Counted from the stretch's first letter, positions 26,501-39,466 are shown. The stretch: DNA of 64,000 nucleotides from Prinia subflava (GCF_021018805.1 NC_086247.1:96923338-96987337); one strand, 5' to 3'. Numbers and translations: made by a program. Notes: generated by a model not told the origin, from the letters alone.

Positions 26501-27772
26501 CTTACAGAGACTCTCAAAGAGACTAAAGGAATATCAGTGACCTTCAGGAAAGGAGCCTCCATGGAAATATTTGTAGGTTTTTTTCCCTTTGTATTTGTCT
26601 TCTCTATTTCTTTCTTCTTGGATTATCAGTCACTTTCATTTGGAAAGCCTTGTTTCAACAGCTTCCTTTGTTGGAGGAATCCTATGAATTGTTTCTATCA
26701 GGTAAGCAAAGGAGATCAAATTTTCAGTCCATATTAATCACCACATCATTATGTGTTTCAGGGAAACTACACTAATTTATACCAGCTGTGCCTCTTATCC
26801 TCAGGGACGCAAGACATAATTTAATAATCCAGGCTAACCATATGACAGTGACAGACATTTCTTAGTTACTACTGTATGAAATGACTGCTGGGTGGGGGAA
26901 AATATTCAAAGCATCTCTAAAACTCCCTGAAGACAAAAAAGAATGATTAAATGCATTCCTTATTTATCTCTCTTCACACACCTAGAACTTCATTCTGCTT
27001 CCAAAGAGGTCTTGAGAGAGGATAAAATAGGATTTACCACTGTTACCACTACATCTCATTTCCAATGTGTATAGCATGTGCAGCATATTTAACATTTATA
27101 GCACTTTCAGACAAAATGTTATTAATCTCAGTAGAAAATTGGATAAGAAAGCTCTGAATCACTCTAGAAGTTATCATTTACTACAGATATGTGTGTACAT
27201 GCAAAAGACTTGAGAAAGAATTATACCTTCTGCTACATCCTCTGAAGATGAAATTATGTCTCTATTCAATTCTATTACAGTTGTTCATTAGATAGGAACA
27301 AAACCATAAAAGCCTACATATTAGCTGTCACACAGTACAGATATACGCATCCACCCATTTATATGTGCATATGTGCATGTATGACATGCAGACACACAGT
27401 TCTGCAAATTTACCTACACCCTCTTGCATATATACACAGCATATGAGATAAAGGCAAATTTTAATATTTATTCTCTGCAGGACTAACCAATGTGGCTCAG
27501 ATGGATAGTTGTGGGCCAGATACCAGTTTTGAGCTCCCCGCTTCCAAAAGATTTGAATACAGATTGGTAGAAGATATCTGGGTGTTGTACCTATTTCTGG
27601 CATTACTAATCCACTCCCTCCTTTAAGCAGAGATGTAGTGACTGTCTTACTGCTCCAGGTGCCTTTGGAAGAACACAGTACCATGTTTGGCTCTTATGGA
27701 AATGAAGAAGGACAAATCAACCTCTTTCAAGGTCATAAAAGAAAAGGCAGTGAATCCAATGGTGTTAGTTGG

Positions 27773-28163
27773 TGTTGCCAGGAATCAGCCAGAGTCAAGA
27801 CAGCACCCAATATGAGTTAAAAAATCTTGCTCGTTTATTCAGCTATTTGGCTTACATTTATACTGTGCTAAGTATATCATGCACCTAACTCTGAACATCA
27901 TTGGTTAAACCATAGTGTTCACGCATCCTTGCAGTATACATAATTGGCTTAGAAGCTCTGTCCACGTGGCTGGATGCTGTGAGCCTTCTCCAACTTATGG
28001 TCAACACATCCTGTCTAGCATCCTGTTACAGCTATTGCTCCAAACTTTACTTCATCCTTTTCCCATCTAAAGAATGGTTCAAGGATGTTTCAGCTTCTAC
28101 TCATCCCTTAGGCTAAGAGCAGGATTGTGCACTTGTCCCTGCTTTTCTAGCCATGCATCCACA
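27773..28163 (-). mobile_element. Solo LTR with 6-bp TSD (class II/ERVK-like)
   Basis: It starts TGTTGCCAGG and ends GCATCCACA, bounded by a perfect 6-bp duplication AGTTGG (27767-27772 and 28164-28169). Orientation is minus: TTTATT at 27834-27839 is AATAAA on the minus strand, with a TATAAAT box about 20 bases upstream of it. Length (391 bp) and 6-bp duplication fit avian class II retroviral LTRs. It reads in the same direction as ADCY1. Confidence 0.88.
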
Positions 28164-28519
28164 AGTTGGAAGGCTATATAATGTAATTAAGCAATGCTGT
28201 ACCAAGTTAAGTTCAGTGCATGACAGGAAAAGATTCTTTGTAACCAATCACTACGTTTTTTACTTTTACGCTTTCTTAATATATCTAATTCTCTTCTGAA
28301 GTCAAGTGAAACATAAAAAAAAAATTCCTTTTTTCCCCTCAGCTGTAACAGTTTTGTGTATCAAAGAGCTTTAGAGAAAAAACTGAAAGCATTCCATGAA
28401 AAGTACAACCAAGTGAATGTCTCCTAGACTGTAGCAGTATTCTCAAAAGACACAGCTAGGTGCAGAAAAAGAAGAAAACATGGGTTTAGATTGAGATGAA
28501 AAACTTTTGAATTCTACCT

Positions 28520-28810
28520 TGATACCCCTTTTAAACTTTCAGTTTAAAATCTTTTGCCCCTTTGTCCTACTGACCCTGTTAAATTCCTTGCTGACTTCTT
28601 TTATAAGTCCCCTTTTATATATTGAAAGGCTGCAGTAAGATCTCCCTGGGGCCTTCTTCTCCTGGCAACCCTCCCAGTCTTTCTTCACAGGAGAGATGTT
28701 CCAGCCTGCTGATAATTTTTGTTACTGTCTTCTGGACCCACTCTAAGAGATCCAGATATCTCCTGTGCTGAGACCCCCAGAGATGGATACAGTTTATTCA
28801 CACCATCTGC
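28520..28810 (-). mobile_element. CR1 LINE 3' UTR fragment
   Basis: Reverse CR1 with plus-strand landmarks TTCACAGGAGAGATGTTCCA, TCTTCTGGACCCACTCTAAG and GAGACCCCCAGAGATGGAT. Moderately diverged, truncated on both sides. Confidence 0.78.
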
Positions 28811-29053
28811 AACTTTCATCAGTGACAGACAATAATTTCACTTATCATATTTCTTTTTTTTTCAGTAAAACAAGAGAGATCTAACAACATGGTTTCTCTG
28901 AGTAGCATCCAAATCTGGTTTAATAACTATATTGAATGTGGACCACAGTGTGAGAGATTACTGAAGCCACCTTCTCACACAAACTTCATCGTCAAATCCT
29001 AAGGTGTAACGAAGTGACATGGATGTTATCACTAGCTCTATTATATTGCAGTG

Positions 29054-30527
29054 TGTCATGGGTTTGGACTGGCTAGATGTTAATGCACTTATATGTTTTT
29101 CTTAGCAACTACTGTGGGATGTGATCAGGAACAGAGCAGAGCAGGCTTAAAACTTGAAAACAGAAGACAAAAACTTTATTAAATTACATAGGAACAGAAA
29201 TAGAAAGGAAAACTCTAAACACACACACACAAAAAAAACCCCAGAAATTAAATGAAAACTTCTCAGAATATTTCTTCTCCTCTCTCAATTTCTACTCCTT
29301 ACACATTACCCTCTATAGACTAAAACTTTGGGTTTTAAATCAAACAATCACTACTCAAAAAACTAATCTTTAATTCAGCAAGGGAGAGAGGAGTCTTTTT
29401 CACACTATAGACTGCTCTTTAGAAAAACACAGGTCCACTTTCTATGTGTGTTTGTGTCACTTGTGGCTACTACTTGGCTGCCATGATGACACTCTCTTCT
29501 CTATGTCTAGTGCTCTCACCACTGTCCATGGGCTAAAGCTGCATATAGGGCTTTTTTTAAGGATGCTTGCATGCCAGGCTCTCTCCATTTTCCCCCTGGG
29601 GCCAAGGGTTTCTTTTCTGAGGGCAGAGGGCACTACTACACTTTCTTCTTCTCTTCTCTGTTTGCTCTACTGCAGCAAGTCAAGTTGGCCACATCCACCC
29701 TAAATTGCAGTTTATGTTCAAAAGAGTCTCAAGTTCAGTCTATGGTTAACATTATGCAAGAAAAGTGTAGCTCAAAAAGCTACTCTTCTCATTCTTTGCC
29801 TATCTAGGATTCTTTTCATCTTCTGACTTTATCTTTTCAGTCTTAAGCTGTTTTTCTCTCTCTTCTGAAGCTACTAGTCATGAGAATATTGATTCTCATT
29901 ACTTGTCTGGAAAATGAGTCTCATGAATGTCTGGGAAAAAATTTTTTTCTGCCTCAGAAAGGGTTAATAGTTTCTGGCTCCCGGCAGGGCACTGCAGGCT
30001 CAGGCACTCCCAGGCTCAGCAACTCCCACGCGGCTGGGCACCTTCTCCCGGAGGGGAGGGCAGAGGTGGGGGAGGAGACAGACAGGAGGCACTTGTACAG
30101 TTTTCTACTCTTCCATCTTAGATAGGGCTAGCTCAGCTCTAGTTCTGTCTATTCTCTTCCCCGCCCCGGTGCCCCAGCTTACGTTAGTTCGGCCGCATGG
30201 TTCTTCTCAGCCCGGCCACGTGGCTCCCCTCCCCACCCAGCTTAGTAACTGGGCAGGGGAGAAGAGATGTTTCCCTGCTGAAACCAGAACCCAAAAGAGG
30301 CAGACTCTCTGAGAGTCCCTGCTTTTAACTCTTTGTGTCCTCAGAGGCGTGTTTAACACCTCAGTAGTCACTGAAAGTGCTAATATTCAAACTTGACCAT
30401 TGATTAGTTTGCCTACAACGCTTTGAAAAATTTACCTCTCCCTTAAACCGAGACACAGTGTTCCAATAGTGATAAAACACTTATGAAAACTGTCCAGCCT
30501 ATCAGAAAACTCCACTGAACCCCAACA
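29054..30527 (-). mobile_element. Long solo LTR (about 1.47 kb), inverted relative to 57074-58455
   Basis: On the plus strand it begins TGTCATGGGTTTGGACTGG and ends CCCCAACA. Blocks such as CAACTACTGTGGGATGTGAT, GCAGAGCAGGCTTAAAACTT and TTCAGCAAGGGAGAGAGG are reverse complements of blocks in 57074-58455. ATTGC occurs just outside both ends (29045-29049 and 30528-30532), but four extra bases (AGTG) separate it from the low-coordinate end. A GC-rich section lies at about 29980-30260. No retroviral coding sequence adjoins it. Confidence 0.82.
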
Positions 30528-32287
30528 ATTGCTACATACATATTTTACCATTTTCCCCCAGGTTTTGAAGGATTGTCTTAAAAATTGAAACAACTATTTT
30601 AATAACCTTTTAATGGAATAAATCCTGCAAATAATAACTTCATAATTAACATTAGTTCTTGTATATCTGCTAGTCCCAGCATAAAAAGCCTTGAGAATGA
30701 GCTAACTGCAATAGAGTTTCATTTAGCAGAGTGATGGAAACATACTTATTGCAATAAGAGTTAACATAGACTTAAAAAGAAGAGTTTCTACAGTGGCAGA
30801 AAATACAAAAAGAAAACAAATGTGATCTAGGAAGTACAGGAAGTGCCACAGAAAATTACTTGATAGGTTCTGATTGAGGAAAGCTGGCCATCTCCAGATA
30901 AGCATTTGTAAGCTTTTAATTTAGTAATGTGTTTTTGAAGTCATTACAAATTATCTACCATCATGGGAGCCACATTATACACGCACAAATGTAGAATTAC
31001 TCAGGATAGCTATAAAAAGGACATTTGTTTCAAATGCTTTCCCTCAATTTCATTGGCAATTATATATGCTGACCTAAAATGCTCTAACTTTGTCTACATT
31101 CTCATTCTTACAATAAATTCTTTCCTTACTTCACATGGAGTGTAATTTTACAAAACTAGAATGTTAAAATGTTTTTATTTCTGGAGAGTGAAAACCTATG
31201 CAACAGTCATATATATTAATTTACTTGGAAATGAAAAAGGATTTTAGCAAGAATATTTTATACAGTCATGACTGACACACATACTTGTCTCCTTCCTAGG
31301 TTTTATTAAGTATCTTTTCAGATTCTGTCTTTTTATGAAGATATATTCCAGGAGAAGCAAACCTAAAACAAATACACTATAAAATGCTGAAAAAATAACC
31401 TCTAAATATCAGGAAATTATTATTTTCCAGATTTCTGAAATACTTTTCTCAATGCTAACTGCACAACAGGTTAAAACAGTAAGTGTCAGCACATAGGCCC
31501 ACACTTCAAGCACCTGAGACTGATTGGAACAATGCAATACAGTCCTGTAAAAAGATGAAAACTTCAGATTTTTAGTATAAAAAATCAGGAACAATTTGTT
31601 AATTTACTATAAGTATACAAATTATGATAAGAATTGTGACAAAGAATTAGCCAACCAAACACAGTATTCTCCTACCTAAAATATATTGTAAAATAGCAAT
31701 ATTTACTCTCTGAGATACTTGCCCATTTATACTTTCCTACAGTACTCACACTGTGTAATGTTAATTTTTTCCCCTAGAAAACTGTTCCCAGACATTTACT
31801 TCAGCTTCACTCCACTCCACACACTCTGATCCTATAGTTACAGGCATGTTGATTAAGACCACTTTCATTTAAGAAAATTTATTTCCTTAGGTCTATCCAG
31901 GAGACATCTCCAGATGGCTGGTCAGAACTGGGTTTAAACTTACAGGGTGGTCTGCCTCTGTGGGATCCTGTGTCTGTGCTGACTTTCAAGCGGAACTGAG
32001 GAGACAAGTCTCCTTAAAATTAGTATTTATAAATATCCTGCCCCTCAGTGCACACAAATTTTCACAAAGAAGGTTTACATGCTGTAAGTTTGGACTTATG
32101 CTTTCCAGCACTAATTTTCCCATCTTAAACAGTCCAAAAAACTTCATTCATTTTATATTTTAAAAATACATCATTATCTTAATATAAACTAAAAGCATTC
32201 TAGAGATGGAATTTAAACAATTTTTTTGAATGATTACTTCTAGGAAAATCTAGTTCAATGCTCAGCAAAGAACTAACTGTTCTTGAC

Positions 32288-32987
32288 TGTGGTAAATATG
32301 TATGTTAATTTCATGTTTTTATGGATTATAGTATGTTAAAATCATGTTTTGGTAAATGCAAACTGTAAATATGTTCTGTAGAATGTAACCTTCAGTTTCA
32401 GCCAGCCACGGGATTGACAAATTCCAAGGCAGGCAACACCCAGAAACTGCCATTCAGAGGAAGACAATGGACTGCCAGGAACTGGAGGCATTGCCTGCCA
32501 TCGACATCAGAAAGGAGGACACATTAAGATAAGCAATCAGTTCTCCTCCCAAAAGCAGCAGAGCCATCAGAGCTCCACCATCATGCTGATCATTGGAGGA
32601 GAATGTCTGTTCATTCAGAATTTCGTCTTCCATTCACCCACCAGAGAAAAAAAATTGACACCTCTCCCTCCCACAAGAAACCCCATTCAGCAGACCAACG
32701 ATGGTGATGCATTCAAATAACTATTCCAAGAAAACAAAGAACTATGGGGAAATCTTATGCCAGGGGCAAAATAAATTGTATAAAACCTGGACCCCAGACG
32801 GGGCCAATTCATGAACTTTTGGGGGGATGGCAGTGCGCTAGAGGCTGCGTCCCAGTGCACCCTTTGATGATCCCGGGTTATTGTCACCGTAACTCTGTTT
32901 GTTGGTTTTATGGAAATTCTGTAATTTCAATTTTTTTAATAAACCAAATTATATTTTAATTGGCTACCTGGATTGGCATTTATAACA
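32288..32987 (+). mobile_element. Solo LTR with 5-bp TSD (700 bp)
   Basis: It begins TGTGGTAAATATG, ends GGCATTTATAACA and is flanked by a perfect duplication TTGAC (32283-32287 and 32988-32992). TGTATAAAACCTGG near 32777 is a TATA box and AATAAA lies at 32938-32943. Its 3' end resembles that of the 4-bp-TSD family (both end in TTGGC...CATTTAT.ACA), which suggests a related lineage. No internal genes. Confidence 0.88.
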
Positions 32988-34156
32988 TTGACACAGTTAA
33001 AAAACACAAGTTGATTAAAAATATTATCTCCTGATTCTTTGCCTAAGACTCAGAAACAATGTTTTTCAGTTCAGTATCTTTGAGTCTGAACTGAAGAAAG
33101 AGACATTTCAGTAATGTTGAAATATGCAAAGTAAAAATTGTTAAATGCTAAGAAGGTAATCAGGGAAAGATACTAAATTAAAATAAAAAAAAATAGACTC
33201 AACCTGACAAAGCCTGGAGGTATACATAACTGTAAATGGAAAGAACAAGGAAGTGTGTGTGTCAGTCTACCTAACAGATGAGATACCAAAAGTGGCATGA
33301 AGAAATAAGAACATTCATTCAGTATATTAAAACCTTCTTCTGTGGTGTCATTTCAAAAGCCCCTAAAATTCTTTAATCCTAGTCAGATTGTAAATGAAAA
33401 GTCTTAGAGCTCCAAGATGCAGCAAGATGGATGCTGAAAGGAAAATATCTGAATCTCTAAAGACAAATAATTAATTCTCCATATAGATTAGATGCAGGAA
33501 GTGTGTGAGAAAAAAAAATCTACCAAAGAAAAAAGCAATTAAAGAAAATAGAAACTTCTCTCAAAATCAAACTTGTTTCATTAAAATTCAGGGTGCTGTA
33601 GAACTGCCTCCTCTTTTCTGTTCAGATGATGTATGACAAGTAAAATATTTGGAACATGTAAAAAACATACCAGAACTTTGACCATGACAGCATAATGCAA
33701 TTGATTATATCTCATTAAAATTTGTCACTCTTACAAGTAAGCTAAAGAATGACAAACTGAAAGCTAGTTATAGTATCAAAAGTTGATTGCCAGGCATCTG
33801 AAGACCTCATTTAAAGATCAGTTGCTTGGAGCATTTATTGATAACATTTATTGATAACGGAATGACTATCAGCAGGGCCAAATCTGAGAATGCACAAAGC
33901 TGTTCTTGTTTAATGGGAAGAAACCAAAAAACTTCAGCGTAACGGCCAGAACTAACTAAACTAAGCCTGAGCAGCAGATCACATGCAATAGAAATCAATC
34001 CTTTTGAGCTGAGCTATTCATGGGCCTTATGAGAAACTCCACCAACTCTATGTTCAGGAAGGTGGCTTGTTTTCATTATGTCCCAAGGAAAGCCTTGCAG
34101 GGACAAACTTACCCAAAATGCTTGTATCAGGGTGCCTAAAGATTGACTTTGCAAAA

Positions 34157-35627
34157 TGTTGGGGGTTAGATTTGGGGTTTTTTCTTACAGATTTTTTCTC
34201 CATAAGTTGCCAGGAAACTAACTACTGAGTACTTATGGGTACTTGAGGAAAACAAAGAAGTGCCAAAGAAGAGTGTAGCACCTGGCTACACTTTCTTTTG
34301 GTCTCTGGGAATTTTCTCTTGGAGGGGAAAAGACACAACAAGGTTTGGTGGCAGGTAAAGGACAGGGCTGGGGGCAGCTACACTCGCTCTTGCTCTCAGC
34401 ATTGAGGAGAGGACGGCCAGGCTGCTGCTTGCTGCAGGAGGAGTTCATTGTCACCACCAAGTCCAGTCCTGGGAAATCTACCACAGTCTGCTCGCGTGCC
34501 CAGGAATTCTGAACTCGCCTCCTCCTGGCCTGTTGGGCTGGCCCTGTCCTGTTGCCACTTCTTCAGCACTGCTTTGAAGCTTTCTGCTACGCTGTACCCC
34601 CGCACTGCCCTGCCTTGCCAGGACATCCCTGCTGTTCCTGCTACCACTGCAGAGCTTCTGATACATCTCATCCACCAGCCCAGGATTTTCCACTGTTCCA
34701 GCTTGGTGCTCTGAGAGTCCTGCAGAGGCACCCAGACCAGACCACCCCAGGCTTTGTGAACCAAAGCCCCTTGAGGTTCCTGGTTCTGTTTATAATTAAT
34801 ACTGTAGTTGTTGTTGGTTGTTTGTGTAATAAATGTGGGATAATTTTTGTTAATAATGTATGTATAATATAAATCAAGTTATGCCCTTTGAAATAAATGG
34901 TAAAATCATTCAAGGCAGGGGACAGGGGTAGACAAATTCGGGAATGACCCTTGCTGGGAACCGGGGAACGACCAGATTTACAAGAGAAAAGGAGAGGGGG
35001 TCCGAGGAAGATGAGTCCTCCCCAGAGGTGAGATTGTGAACGACCCAACCATTACCAGTGAGATGGGCCGTGCTCTGCCACCAGGGGCATGCATTTCAAT
35101 ACACGAGTCCCAGAAGTCATACCTAATATTCATCTCTCCATGGAAGGACTATTCAACGGACCAAACGGCAAAGATGAACACCCATGAATATGAAGGAAAA
35201 CTGAAGGGACAAAGAAAGCACGCAATAATGCTCTGTCTAGCTAAAAGAACTGTATAAAAACTGGGTTCATGAAACCAAAATCATGAACAGGGGAGCTGTG
35301 GTGCGATAGAGGCCGTAGCTGAAGTTCACCCAGTGCCAGTCCTGGGACTCAACACTGATTCTTTGATTGTTGGTTCACCGAAATTCTGTCCAATTATTTT
35401 TCTAAAATTCATACAATTATTTATTAGTTTGGAATTGGCTCAGCATTTATTACATTTGTCTTGTTAGACATGCTAGTAAAGAACTGTTATTCCTAACACC
35501 ATACCTCTGCCTGAAAGCCCCTTTAATTTTCTACATTAGAATAATTTGGAGGGAGGGGATTTGAATTCTCCATTCCAAGGGAGGCCCTGCCCCTCCCTAG
35601 CAAACACCTGTCTTTCAAACCAAGACA
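34157..35627 (+). mobile_element. Solo LTR, 5-bp-TSD family, copy B (interrupted by a second LTR)
   Basis: It begins TGTTGGGGGTTAGATTTGGG and ends CTTTCAAACCAAGACA, with a perfect duplication CAAAA (34152-34156 and 35628-35632). It is colinear with copies A and C. A second LTR (34825-35454) sits inside its TTTG-rich segment. Without that insertion the copy would be about 0.84 kb. Several reading frames of 70-126 codons here are chance frames in a GC-richer LTR. Confidence 0.9.
34825..35454 (+). mobile_element. Nested solo LTR, 4-bp-TSD family, inside copy B
   Basis: A 630-bp element with perfect 11-bp inverted termini, TGTAATAAATG and CATTTATTACA, flanked by TTTG on both sides (34821-34824 and 35455-35458). 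The interior matches 3062-3683 throughout, with shared blocks such as GGTCCGAGGAAGATG, CGACCCAACCATTACCA, CTGAAGGGACAAA and CTGATTCTTTGATTGTTGGT. TGTATAAAAACTGG near 35251 is a TATA box. Confidence 0.9.
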
Positions 35628-35944
35628 CAAAATCAGTAACCAGACATACAAATGAACCCAAAGACATTCATAACAGCACCTTCCTGTGTGGATTCTCTGA
35701 TGTTTGTCTAGGATGAAGTCACACTTCGTCAAGGATACTAATGACACTCCTTTTTGTTTATATTTTTAAGACTCACATTCCTTCAAAGTAATTAAAGTTG
35801 GCCTTAGGACTCAAAGGTTACTGAGGAAACCACAAAATCATATATGAAATATATTTACTTATGATGGTTTCTTTAAGAAACCAAACAGTGCTGTTGTGAC
35901 AAAGAAAACAAAAATCATGCAATCATTTTCAGGGAGCATCTCGG

Positions 35945-36065
35945 CAATGCTCTTAGTCATATGGTTTAGTTTAAGGTATTACTGCAAGGAGCAGGGCTTT
36001 GGATTTGATGATCTCTATGGGTCCCTGCCAGCTCAAGACATTTTATGATTTTATGATTTTAAGTA
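35945..36065 (+). mobile_element. CR1 LINE 3' tail
   Basis: A short CR1 terminus: GGAGCAGGGCTTTGGATTTG, ATGATCTCTATGGGTCCCTG, then two copies of the 8-bp tail unit type (ATTTTATG ATTTTATG). 5' truncated to about 0.1 kb. Confidence 0.75.
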
Positions 36066-36554
36066 CTACGTTCTGATCATTTTTTTCCCAACACTCTTCC
36101 CAAGGACTCAGTGATTTGGAAGGTAAAATAACGTGTGCAAGATAAGTGTTTAAAAAACATACTTTCTCTAGAGGTGAATAGACATGAAAGGACATGATAA
36201 AAGTACAAATGAATTCTAGGAGGGACTAGTAAGATCAGAATTTATTTTTTTCCCCTCTCTACTAACAAAATGCTGAAGTACATTTTTAAAGGAATTGAAT
36301 GACTTTACATTGAAACCTAAGGTTTGCTTCAGAACTCCCTGTCATGAGTTGTAACTATATCTGAAGCTATTGTGATTTAAAAGAATGGGCGTAGCATTTC
36401 AAAGAGAACAAAACTTTGTGCCTTGCCTAACCCCCCACACACACAACAAAACCCCACCCCAAACCAACAAAAACCCACAAACCACCATAAACCAAAAAAC
36501 ATCCAAAGAAACAGCATATGGAAAGAAATAACTAATATAAAAAGCAAAAACCAG

Positions 36555-36983
36555 TGTAGAAATGGGGAACAAAGCGACACAAAGCCCCTTATGCATCCGA
36601 AGATCTCTTTATTGAAGAAATCGCCCCTTTTTATACCTTTAGTCTCCATCAGACATACCTGAAACCAAACTGAGGGCTAAGAGACCTTAACGGAAGCAGG
36701 GCACCCATTGGCCGGCTCAGCTGTGGTGCTGGTGTCCGCATGTCCTCTCACCCAATCAGCTTCCCGTTCATACGGGACCTTTGTTCAACGCCAACCATGC
36801 GTTCCTCCAGCCAATCACAATCTCACTTCCAACTGTCATTCAACTGACTCTCCCCTCACTCCTCACTGCCTCTCACCCCTCAGCCAACCTCCAGCCATCC
36901 AGCCTGCACTGTGCCTTTCCTTCAGGGCTTCCTGGTGAGTATAAGCCTTAATAACTTTAACAAATATAACCACATACTCCATA
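36555..36983 (-). mobile_element. Solo LTR, class II/ERVK-like, minus orientation
   Basis: AATAAA (minus strand of 36608-36613) follows TATAAAA (minus strand of 36629-36635). This is the compact promoter and poly(A) layout of a class II LTR, with CCAAT-type boxes (CCAATCA, CCATTGG) in the upstream part. AACCAG flanks both ends (36549-36554 and 36984-36989). The left end begins TGTAGAAATGG as expected. The right end reads CTCCATA where CCACA would be expected, so that boundary is less certain. Confidence 0.7.
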
Positions 36984-39466
36984 AACCAGCTTCCAAATGT
37001 GATAAGGACAAATTTTAGCAGAACTATACTGTCAAAAACCAAAGACTTACTATTTTTACAATGTGTCAATGTGCTCAAATGCCAAGATTCATCTTGAGGC
37101 TCCCAGCAAATATATGCTGCCTTAAACCTATTACACTTTCTACAGTGGTGATAGGGATTCTTGTAAAGCATTATATTTTTAAGACAGGGCAATTGTTTCA
37201 AGAAAGGTACTCATAAACTGCACCTTCCTCTTGACATTGCTTCTTGAGAAACAGCAGCACACAATCAGCACACTCACCGATCACACTTTAGTAATCACAG
37301 GGACCCTACCTATCACTGCTAGACTCTTCTTTAAAATCTCTGCAATTTCCTCCTTAATCATTCTGAATACTCAAGCACAGCACAGTTTTAAAATCAACCC
37401 CGTCCTCTGTTTTGACCTAATAATGAATACCTATAAGCTGCTTTAACCAAGAGATCAGAATCCCTCTGAAAAACTGTATTTCTCAGCAGATTTCTCTGAC
37501 TGCAGAAGACACAATTACAAGTCTCCCTAAGTCACATCATAAGGTGCTAAGGAAAGCTTGTACATCTGTCCTTAATCACACTTCAGCGAATTACAATCTG
37601 AACTAGAAGAACCCCTAAGGAGCAAATCTTCCTCACATAGCTGAAAGAAACTGTGAGTTTTTTTTTTAAATCTGAAAAAGAATTCTTGCAGGCTGAACAG
37701 AAAAACTAAGGGGTTTTTTTGCTCTTCTGCTGTCTCCAAACTGCTTCTTCCATGACCAGCAACCAACCTTTCACCAAAAGTTGGCATCTGCCTGGTACCT
37801 GCCTTCAGGTGTAAGTGGCACCTTCAGGTGGCAGCACACGGCCAGTGATAAGGGAGCAAGCATGGTAGGGCAGCCATGTCCCTAGCTTCAGTGCCAGGGC
37901 ACATCATAGGCTTATGCATTTCTGTGTGCACACATATGATCTTGTGTTATATTACAGTACTTCCCTTTTATTACACGGCTCTGTATTTCATGGCTATAAA
38001 GACTCTACAAATGACAGCATTACAAGTTTTTAAAAGGGCTTATTAGATGTCTGGTTGGCATATAATGGATGAAATTCAGTAATAAAATTTAAAAGAAATC
38101 AAAGTAAGTATATTTGAACTTATTAAACCATTTAAGCTCTCATAAATTACTATCTAAATGGAAGTCCATTTTTATTTCTAAGGCATAATCTATGAAGTAC
38201 TCTGGGCTGAGGACCTGTGCTCTCTATAAGACACTGCCAGTAGTTTCAGCAATGAATTGGCTACAGAAATTCTTGCCTAAACCCCCTGGAATTCCATTGC
38301 ATCTCTGCTAAGTATCCAAGTCAATCTTCTGCCTTTCTTGAAAAAAAGGAACACACAAGTTCTTTTCTGTTATGACTCAAACATCTCGTGCAAATCAGAA
38401 CATAGGACTCCATCAAAGGATAACCCACTTGACTAAGAATAGGTCTTTCTCAACCCTAGCACCTTGTGGAGCAGAAAGTTTCTTTCTCCTTGGGGTCCTT
38501 GAAAGCTGTTTATGTAGAGGAACATTTAGATGCAGAATGTCCACATGTTTTAGATCTCTCATGTGGAAGACTGAGTCAAGGAGAAATGAGTTTGGACTGA
38601 AAAAATATGAATGCTGTCAAGGGCCTAAAAAATATTTTCTTTAGACTGCTGCACAGTCTGACAAAAAACCAGCTAGACAGTAGAGCATAATTTATGAGGA
38701 AGAGTTACTTCTCAGCAATGAAGGTTTTAAGGACAGCTGGCAGATAAGATAAACTTTATGAATTTCTGCTTTATTCAGGGCAAAAACACGTTTTCAGCAT
38801 CTTATAAAATGCAACTTGAAACAAGATGTGTGACTTTTTCTGGCACAGCAATTCCTCTCATTTCCAGTCAAATGGTTCTTTGTCAAATTAGGCTACTTGG
38901 AGTTATAGGCAAGGAACATTTTCTCATTTTTTCTTCTTTGAGAAATCTAGCTCTATTTAAGTGCAGCAACAAAAACATAGGCATCAGTTTATGATATTGA
39001 TCCTATTTTGTCTACAATAACCTCTCTGAAAAGCTACCATCATTTCTGTTTTAAGGAGTGCTCTCTGTGAAGAATGAATTTTACTCTCTAACTTTCTAAT
39101 ATCACAGAAACTTTTATGCCATACTGCCAATATTCATATTTTCCACTGTTCTGATTCTTTTTTTGATGAAGAATAAAAAATGTAAATATTGAAAAATTTT
39201 CACTATTTTGTACAAACAAAACCAATAAAAAACACTGATGGACTGCATGAAGGGGGAAGAAAAGTATATTTAAAAGATTTAAAAGAAGCACATACACTTT
39301 TTCCCTAAACAATTAAAAAAGATTTTTTTCTCTAGATATTAATAAAAGATTGAAGCTTTAGAAAATCATGACATGTGGGGCTAAATCAGTCTATTACAGA
39401 TTTCTAACACGTATAATTCATGCATCATTTTTCAGAAGGAAACTGAAATAACAGAGTTGTACTTAC

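Larger units (their letters stand above)
21757..39466 (-). other. ADCY1: ADCY1 intron 4
   Basis: Intron of 17,710 bases between the two metal-ligand exons. It carries a C-rich tract (23548-23585), a class-II-like LTR (27773-28163), a CR1 fragment (28520-28810), the long LTR 29054-30527, LTR 32288-32987, the nested LTR pair 34157-35627, a CR1 tail (35945-36065) and another LTR (36555-36983). I see nothing identifiable in 21757-23540, 23590-27760, 30535-32280, 32995-34150 or 36990-39466. Confidence 0.8.
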
